Shown here: piece after piece, positions 58,455 to 64,000 of the stretch
Layout of the letters: each line of letters begins with the position of its first letter
Position numbering within the stretch: position 1 is the stretch's first letter
Assembly: GCF_002483315.1 (NCBI RefSeq)
Contig: NZ_DLHR01000001.1
Span: 1 to 64,000 of the forward strand
Source: Flavobacterium sp. UBA7663
GTDB taxonomy: Bacteria > Bacteroidota > Bacteroidia > Flavobacteriales > Flavobacteriaceae
Reading direction: 5' to 3'
DNA: 64,000 nucleotides
Translations under genes and position numbers: made by a program
Notes under the pieces: model-generated
Seen by the model: the letters and a program-made list of their open reading frames with translations, nothing else
What the model was told of the DNA's origin: nothing
The model's database searches: none

Positions 58455-60749
58455 ATGAAAATAACAGTTATAGGTGGTGGTCCAGGCGGACTTTACTTTT
58501 CGATATTAACCAAAAAAGCAATGCCTCATTGCCAAATTGATATTTACGAGCGCAATAAACCTGATGATAGTTTTGGTTTTGGTGTCGTATTTTCAGACGA
58601 AACCTTAGGGGAATTCCTAAAACGCGACATGCAATCATATGAACTCATTCGAAGTAAATTTGCGTATTGGGATGATATTATTGTGGCTCGTGATGGTGAA
58701 TCAGTAAACATTGCCGGAAATGGATTCTGTGGTTGTTCCAGAAAAACATTGTTGCAATTATTACAACAAAGATGTGTTGAAGAAGGCGTAAATCTGCATT
58801 TCGAACAAAATGTAGATGATTTATCTCGATTTGCGGATTCGGATATTATATTAGCTTCTGACGGAATTGCAAGTGCCATCCGAACAAAACATGAGAATGA
58901 ATTTGGAACTAAAATCGAATTAAAGAAAAACCGCTTCGTTTGGTTAGGCTCCACAAAACCTTTAGATGCCTTCACTTATTTCTTTAGAAGTACACCTCAC
59001 GGAACCATTGTTGCGCACTCCTATCAATATGAAGAAGGCATGAGTACGTGGATTTTTGAATGTAGCGATGAAACGTGGCAAAAACACGGTTTTGAAGTTA
59101 CAAATGAAGAAGATACCATGGCAAAAATCGCCGAAATCTTCAAAGAGGAACTAGACGGACATCCACTAATCTCAAACAAATCACATTGGCGTCAATTTCC
59201 ACATGTAACGAATGAAAAATGGAGTCATAATAATATTGTTTTGTTAGGCGATGCTAAAGCTACTGCCCACTACTCTATTGGTTCAGGAACAAAATTAGCC
59301 ATGGATTGTGCGATTGGTTTATCTGATGCCGTAATTGCAAATCCAAACAACGTGCAAGCTGCCTTTGAACAATATGATAAAACCCGAAGAAATACGGTAG
59401 AAATGATTCAGTATGCGGCCGTAGTTTCTTTAGATTGGTTCGAAAATATGGACCGTCACATGCAACACCCATTTCAGCAATTTGCATTTGGATGTATGAC
59501 ACGTTCGAAAAAAGTAACGTATGAAAATTTACGTTTAAGAGATAGCTCGTTCACGGATAAAGTTTTAGAAGAGTTCAATGACAATTACAATGTTAATATC
59601 AAAAATCAATCAGCAGCCTTTTCAAAATTCAAATTAAGAAATTTAGAACTGCAAAACCGAATTGTGATGTCATCGATGGGACAATATTCCGCTGTTGATG
59701 GTGTAGTTTCAGATTGGCATTTGGTGCATTATGGAAGTCGTGCTACGGGTGGTATAGGATTAATCATTACAGAAATGACGGCTATTTCAGAAACTGGAAG
59801 AATTACAGAAGGTTGCGCGGGAATTTATAATGCAGAGCAATTGAATCAATGGAAAAAAATTACAGATTTCATTCATAATAATACTTCTACTAAAATAGGA
59901 ATTCAATTAGGACATTCGGGACGAAAAGGTGCTACCAAAAAACCTTGGGAAGGCAACGAACCAATTGAAACACCTTGGAATTTAATTTCCGCTTCTCCTA
60001 TTCCATTCAATGAAAATTTCGCAACACCAAAAGAAATGTCTTTGGAAGATATGGAAGAAATAAAAACACAATTGATTCAAGCGACCAAAAATGCAGATGA
60101 AGCTGGGTTTGATATGATTGAATTACAAGCGCATCATGGCTTTTTATTGGCTTCTTTCTTATCGCCATTAACTAATATTCGTTCGGATGAATTTGGTGGA
60201 AGTATCGAAAATCGTTTAAAATATCCTTTGGAAGTATTTAAAGCAATTCGTGAAGTATTTCCAACTGAAAAACCAATCTCGGTGCGAATTTCAGCAACTG
60301 ATTGGGTAGAAAACGGAATTTCAGAACAAGAAGTAATTACAATCGCAACTGCTTTTAAAAATGCAGGAGCTGACATCATTAATGTTTCAACAGGAAATAC
60401 TGTAGCAGGTCAAAAACCATTAACAGGTAGAATGTGGCAAACGCCTTTTTCGGATGCCGTTCGAAATACCATTCATATTCCAACCATTACTGCGGGCTAT
60501 ATTCAGGATATCGACCAAATTAATACCATAATTCTTAACGGAAGAGCCGATTTAGTTGCTTTAGGACGTCCTTTATTGTTGGATGCAAATTTTGTGAGAA
60601 ATGCACAAGCTTACGAACAATTTCAAGCAAATGACATCCCAAATCCATATAAAATGGGCGTTTCACATTTGTATCCGCTAAAAGCTTCGGAAAGAAAACA
60701 AGTGGAAGGAATGAAAAAAGCATTAAAACCGAAAAGTAATAAGAAGTAA
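58455..60749 (+). CDS. Fused FAD monooxygenase / old-yellow-enzyme protein (2-aminobenzoyl-CoA monooxygenase/reductase or salicylyl-CoA 5-hydroxylase type)
   Basis: The 764-residue protein has an N-terminal FAD-dependent aromatic hydroxylase (residues 1 to about 375; VIGGGPGGLYFSI, GFGVVFSDETLGEFL, and LLGDAKATAHYSIGSGTKLAMD as the second FAD motif) and a C-terminal NADH:flavin oxidoreductase of the OYE type (about 390-745; NRIVMSSMGQYSAVDGVVSDWHLVHYGSRA, LGHSGRKGA, QAHHGFLLASFLSPLTNIRSDEFGGSIENR). The fusion is known for 2-aminobenzoyl-CoA monooxygenase/reductase of Azoarcus and for bifunctional salicylyl-CoA 5-hydroxylases. It hydroxylates and then partly reduces the aromatic ring of a CoA thioester. 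The next gene encodes the matching CoA ligase. Confidence 0.88.
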   Translation: MKITVIGGGPGGLYFSILTKKAMPHCQIDIYERNKPDDSFGFGVVFSDETLGEFLKRDMQSYELIRSKFAYWDDIIVARDGESVNIAGNGFCGCSRKTLLQLLQQRCVEEGVNLHFEQNVDDLSRFADSDIILASDGIASAIRTKHENEFGTKIELKKNRFVWLGSTKPLDAFTYFFRSTPHGTIVAHSYQYEEGMSTWIFECSDETWQKHGFEVTNEEDTMAKIAEIFKEELDGHPLISNKSHWRQFPHVTNEKWSHNNIVLLGDAKATAHYSIGSGTKLAMDCAIGLSDAVIANPNNVQAAFEQYDKTRRNTVEMIQYAAVVSLDWFENMDRHMQHPFQQFAFGCMTRSKKVTYENLRLRDSSFTDKVLEEFNDNYNVNIKNQSAAFSKFKLRNLELQNRIVMSSMGQYSAVDGVVSDWHLVHYGSRATGGIGLIITEMTAISETGRITEGCAGIYNAEQLNQWKKITDFIHNNTSTKIGIQLGHSGRKGATKKPWEGNEPIETPWNLISASPIPFNENFATPKEMSLEDMEEIKTQLIQATKNADEAGFDMIELQAHHGFLLASFLSPLTNIRSDEFGGSIENRLKYPLEVFKAIREVFPTEKPISVRISATDWVENGISEQEVITIATAFKNAGADIINVSTGNTVAGQKPLTGRMWQTPFSDAVRNTIHIPTITAGYIQDIDQINTIILNGRADLVALGRPLLLDANFVRNAQAYEQFQANDIPNPYKMGVSHLYPLKASERKQVEGMKKALKPKSNKK

Positions 60750-60758
60750 TTAGGGATT

Positions 60759-62348
60759 ATGAAACATTACGAAGATAATTTCGCTCACAATAGCTTACCT
60801 GCTCTGGAATTACAACCAGAATATACCTTTTTGGATTTACTGCAATTCCAACATCCAGAAATGCTGAATTGTGTAGATAGATTGTTAGATAGCCATATTC
60901 GAGAAGGTCGTGGAAATAACATTTGTATTCGCACGTTTGAGGAAACTTGGACCTATCAAGATTTGTTTGAAAAAGCCAATCAAATAGCTCACGTTTTGGT
61001 AGATGATTTAGGTTTAAAATCGGGTAATCGCGTTTTGATTCGTTCAGCAAATAATCCAATGATGGTAGCGTGTTGGTTTGCTATTTTAAAAGTAGGTGGA
61101 ATTGTTGTTGCAACCATGCCCTTGCTTCGTTCTAAAGAATTAACGACTATTATCGATTGTGCTCAAATTTCTCATGTATTGTGCGATAAAGAATTGGAAG
61201 AAGAAATCCATTTGGTTAAGTCTGATTTCTTAAAACAAACGTGTTTTTATGGAAATTCGCAATTGGAAGAATTAATGGCTTCTAAATCGAAAACTTTCGA
61301 CAATTATCATTCCAAATCCGATTCCGTTGCATTGATTGGATTTACTTCAGGAACAACAGGTTTGCCAAAAATGACAGCTCATTATCACAAAGATATTTTG
61401 AATATTTGTGAGGCGTTTCCACAATATTCGCTTCAACCTACTCCAAAGGATATTTTCACAGGAAGTCCACCATTAGGATTTACCTTTGGTTTAGGTGGAT
61501 TAGTTTTGTTTCCGATGTATTTTGGCGCTTCGACATTTTTAATCGAAAAACCGAGTCCAGATTTGTTGTTAAAAGCGATTCAAGACTTTAAAATTACGAT
61601 TTGTTTTACCGCTCCAACCGCTTGGCGAATTATCACCACAAAAGTAAATGATTATGATATTTCGAGTTTGAGAAAATGTGTATCTGCTGGCGAAACTTTA
61701 CCATTGAAAGTTTGGCAAGACTGGTATAATGCTACAAGTTTAAAAATTATTGACGGAATCGGAGCTACAGAAATGTTGCATATTTTTATTTCATCCAACG
61801 AAGAAAACATGAAACCTGGCGCTACTGGAAAAGCGATTACAGGTTACGAAGCTAAAATTATTGACAAAGAAGACAACGAGTTACCAAGAAACGATGCCGG
61901 AAGACTAGCCGTTCGAGGAATTACAGGTTGCAAATACCTAAACCGAGAAGAAAAACAAAGAGAATACGTAGAAAAAGGTTGGAACATCACAGGTGATATT
62001 TTCCGTCAAGATGAAGAAGGTTATTTTTATTTTGTGGCGCGTGGTGATGATATGATTATTTCTTCTGGGTATAATATTGCGGCAATTGAAGTAGAATCCG
62101 TACTTTTAACCCACGAAGATATTTTGGAATGTGCTGTAGTAGGTTTACCCGATGAAGAACGAGGCATGTTAGTTTGTGCGCATATTGTGTTACACGATAC
62201 CACTAAAGCATCAGATGTAATGAAGAATCGTATTCAGCACTGGTTCAAAGAAGTAGCTGCTCCATATAAATATCCAAGAGTAATTAATTTTGTGGAATGT
62301 TTGCCGAAAACGGAGACTGGAAAAATACAGCGATTTAAGTTGAAATAA
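60759..62348 (+). CDS. Aryl-CoA ligase, benzoate/2-aminobenzoate-CoA ligase family
   Basis: The 529-residue AMP-forming ligase has GFTSGTTGLPKMTAHYHKD (about residues 188-206), the GATEML motif (about 335) in place of GxTE, GDIFRQDEEGYFYFVARGDDMIISSGYNI (about 410-438) and the catalytic Lys in PKTETGKIQRFKLK at the very end. It should activate anthranilate, salicylate or benzoate for the fused monooxygenase encoded 9 bp upstream. Confidence 0.88.
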   Translation: MKHYEDNFAHNSLPALELQPEYTFLDLLQFQHPEMLNCVDRLLDSHIREGRGNNICIRTFEETWTYQDLFEKANQIAHVLVDDLGLKSGNRVLIRSANNPMMVACWFAILKVGGIVVATMPLLRSKELTTIIDCAQISHVLCDKELEEEIHLVKSDFLKQTCFYGNSQLEELMASKSKTFDNYHSKSDSVALIGFTSGTTGLPKMTAHYHKDILNICEAFPQYSLQPTPKDIFTGSPPLGFTFGLGGLVLFPMYFGASTFLIEKPSPDLLLKAIQDFKITICFTAPTAWRIITTKVNDYDISSLRKCVSAGETLPLKVWQDWYNATSLKIIDGIGATEMLHIFISSNEENMKPGATGKAITGYEAKIIDKEDNELPRNDAGRLAVRGITGCKYLNREEKQREYVEKGWNITGDIFRQDEEGYFYFVARGDDMIISSGYNIAAIEVESVLLTHEDILECAVVGLPDEERGMLVCAHIVLHDTTKASDVMKNRIQHWFKEVAAPYKYPRVINFVECLPKTETGKIQRFKLK

Positions 62349-62386
62349 GTATAAAGATTTTAGTATTAAGTATCAAGACATATATA

Positions 62387-62806
62387 ATGAGTCAATTTAC
62401 AAAACAAGAAAAAGTACGTTTCCAACATGTTGATTATGCAGGAATTGTCTTCTATCCCCGATTTTTAGAAATGCTAAATTGTTTAGTAGAAGATTGGTTT
62501 GAAGAAGCCTTAGATCGTCCTTTTTCAAAAATGCACGAAACCAACGGTATTCCAACGGTTGATTTAAAAATTCAATTCAAAAACGCTGCTAGATTAGGCG
62601 AAATCTTAACCAAAAAATTGTGGGTAAAAGAATTAAAAAATTCGTCAATTCTATGCGGATTTCAGTTTGTAAATGAAGCAGAAAATACCGTTTTAGAAGG
62701 CGAAGTCACTTTAGTAAACGTAGCTTTCAACCCAGAAAGAAACGGCATCAAAGCCGAACCTTTCACAGAAGAAATGAAGAAAAAAATTATGAATTACCAA
62801 TTATGA
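62387..62806 (+). CDS. Acyl-CoA thioesterase, 4-hydroxybenzoyl-CoA type
   Basis: The 139-residue hotdog protein has QHVDYAGIVFYPRFLEMLNCLVEDWFEEAL, with the D-x-x-G-x-V-(F/Y) catalytic motif of 4-hydroxybenzoyl-CoA and YbgC-type thioesterases. It should release the free acid from an aryl-CoA or a ring-opened product. Confidence 0.88.
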   Translation: MSQFTKQEKVRFQHVDYAGIVFYPRFLEMLNCLVEDWFEEALDRPFSKMHETNGIPTVDLKIQFKNAARLGEILTKKLWVKELKNSSILCGFQFVNEAENTVLEGEVTLVNVAFNPERNGIKAEPFTEEMKKKIMNYQL

Positions 62807-62867
62807 ATTACGATTTAATCTCGTTTCAATTCATAATTCTTAATTTTAAATTCGTAATTATATAACT

Positions 62868-63848
62868 ATGGAATTCAAAAAATTTAAAGCTGCTACCGTT
62901 CAAACCTCACCTGTATTTCTAAATGTAGAAAAAACAGTTGATAAAGCCATTTCTTTCATTAAAGAAGCCAGTAGCAACGGAGCAAAATTAATCGCTTTTC
63001 CAGAGGTTTTTATCGCTGGATATCCGTATTGGAATTGGATTATGACGCCTGTTCAAGGGAGTAAATGGTATGAAGAATTGTATAAAAATTCGGTTGACGT
63101 ATCAGGTCCTGAAATCAAAAAATTGTGCTTAGCGACAAAAGACAATGACATTCATATTGTAATGGGAATCAACGAACGAGGTAAAAGCTATGGCGAAATT
63201 TACAATACCAATTTAATCATTGACAACAAAGGTGTTATCGTTGGAAAACACAGAAAGTTAGTTCCTACATGGGCTGAAAAACTAACTTGGTCTTCAGGTG
63301 ATGGCTCTTCGCTAAAAGTGTATGATACTGAAATTGGACCGATTGGAACCTTAGCTTGTGGTGAAAATACAAATACTCTAGCGCGTTTTACACTACTTTC
63401 TCAAGGTGAATTGATTCATATTGCCAATTATATTTCACTTCCTGTGGCTCCACCCGATTACGATATGGCGGAGGCGATTAAAATTCGTGCCGCAGCGCAT
63501 TCGTTTGAAGGGAAATTGTTTACAATTGTTTCGTGTTCAACTGTTTCGCAAGAAATTAAAGATGCCTTACGTGCCGATGTTCCGAATGTAGATGAATTGT
63601 TAGATAGAAAAAGTTCAGCTTTTTCAGGATTTATAGGTCCAAATGGCGCTGTTATTGGGCAACCGCTAATCGATGAAGAAGGTATGGTGTATGCCGAAAT
63701 TGATTTAGCAAAATGCATCCAACCGAAGCAAATGCACGATATTTTAGGACATTATAATAGATTTGATATTTTTGATTTGCGTGTAAACACTGCTCCTACT
63801 CGAAAAATTACGTTTATTGATAATCACGAAGAGTTTAATAAGAGATAA
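62868..63848 (+). CDS. Nitrilase family carbon-nitrogen hydrolase
   Basis: The 326-residue protein has the Glu-Lys-Cys triad: AFPEVFIAGYPYWNW (Glu about 44), KHRKLVPTWAEKLTW (Lys about 130) and GTLACGENTNTLARF (Cys about 164). CGENTN is typical of true nitrilases (arylacetonitrilases and aliphatic nitrilases), which give a carboxylic acid and ammonia, rather than of amidases. The substrate may be an aromatic nitrile feeding the ligase upstream. Length fits the family. Confidence 0.88.
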   Translation: MEFKKFKAATVQTSPVFLNVEKTVDKAISFIKEASSNGAKLIAFPEVFIAGYPYWNWIMTPVQGSKWYEELYKNSVDVSGPEIKKLCLATKDNDIHIVMGINERGKSYGEIYNTNLIIDNKGVIVGKHRKLVPTWAEKLTWSSGDGSSLKVYDTEIGPIGTLACGENTNTLARFTLLSQGELIHIANYISLPVAPPDYDMAEAIKIRAAAHSFEGKLFTIVSCSTVSQEIKDALRADVPNVDELLDRKSSAFSGFIGPNGAVIGQPLIDEEGMVYAEIDLAKCIQPKQMHDILGHYNRFDIFDLRVNTAPTRKITFIDNHEEFNKR

Positions 63849-63851
63849 AAA

Positions 63852-64000
63852 ATGAAAAAAATAATCATATTTTTATTTTCGTTGCTTCTATATTCTTGTA
63901 CTAAGAAGGAAAAAACACATTCTTCTGAATTTCTTTTAGCTCAAAAGGAACTTACAGAGCAATTGACAAAAATTAGTACGCAAACCGATTTCAATGGTTT
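63852..64000 (+). CDS. Lipoprotein (partial, cut by window end)
   Basis: The visible 49 residues start with a lipoprotein signal peptide (LLLYSC, Cys 16) followed by a Lys-rich and then Gln/Glu-rich helical stretch. It starts 3 bp after the nitrilase stop codon. The remainder lies outside the window, and no family can be assigned. Confidence 0.7.
   Translation, partial: MKKIIIFLFSLLLYSCTKKEKTHSSEFLLAQKELTEQLTKISTQTDFNG

Noticed and set aside
1..64000. CRISPR array or tRNA/rRNA genes
   Set aside because: No regularly spaced identical repeats with unique spacers and no tRNA cloverleaf other than the tmRNA end were seen by eye.

Overview
The window reads as chromosomal DNA of an AT-rich member of the Bacteroidetes, most likely a Flavobacterium-like flavobacterium. 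The evidence is the tmRNA tag GENNYALAA, promoters of the Bacteroidetes type (TTG near -33, TAnnTTTG near -7), and several families typical of the group: an RND pump fused to its outer-membrane channel, DUF4266/DUF3570 proteins, and a bifunctional hisB. All identifications come from reading the sequence; no database search was run.

Layout. 0-1.5 kb: edge of an integrated island, with an integrase gene cut by an IS21-like end next to ssrA, a classic integration target. 1.6-9 kb: a saccharopine/alanine-dehydrogenase-like enzyme, a sugar MFS transporter, and two small operons (CreD/Coq4-like and YiiX-like) linked by a winged-helix regulator and two copies of one palindromic operator. 9-23.6 kb: an LTA-synthase-like enzyme, a thioredoxin-ApbE-DUF4266-DUF3570-response regulator-CDF transporter-histidine kinase operon, and a heavy-metal efflux operon. 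Two promoters here carry the same array of four TTAAG-type boxes at exact 11-bp spacing, with the same distance to the -7 box, which suggests one OmpR-type regulon. 23.6-31 kb: the histidine operon hisG-D-C-B-H-A-F-IE behind a leader peptide with five His codons and an attenuator. 31-37 kb: housekeeping genes (thioesterase, DUF2461, OmpA, MscS, DedA-like).

37.2-43.4 kb is the most striking part: a compact element of about 6.2 kb flanked by two 28-bp dif-like sites (25 of 28 identical). It has no integrase, so it probably uses the host XerC/XerD. It encodes a rolling-circle-type replication protein, several small proteins, a 251-residue protein whose two halves look like a duplicated beta-barrel (candidate double-jelly-roll capsid protein), membrane proteins and a lytic transglycosylase. 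It has no tail genes, no packaging ATPase and no Zot. This fits a temperate relative of the lipid-containing ssDNA phage FLiP (Finnlakeviridae). A probable small RNA and an accessory secreted-protein gene lie at its left edge, bracketed by a repeated hairpin sequence.

43.5-57.6 kb: a cNMP/CBS/DUF294 protein with an exonuclease, then an acetate/propionate module: acs, a prpE-like ligase, an SLC5-type sensor kinase with a receiver-only regulator, an ActP-like symporter with its small subunit, an outer-membrane protein and a zinc-ribbon/HTH regulator. Related ATTTTGCAAAAT palindromes lie upstream of several of these genes. 57.8-64 kb: an aromatic acyl-CoA cluster (flavin reductase, fused FAD monooxygenase/old-yellow-enzyme protein, aryl-CoA ligase, thioesterase, nitrilase) that resembles the aerobic 2-aminobenzoyl-CoA route, ending in a lipoprotein gene cut by the window edge.
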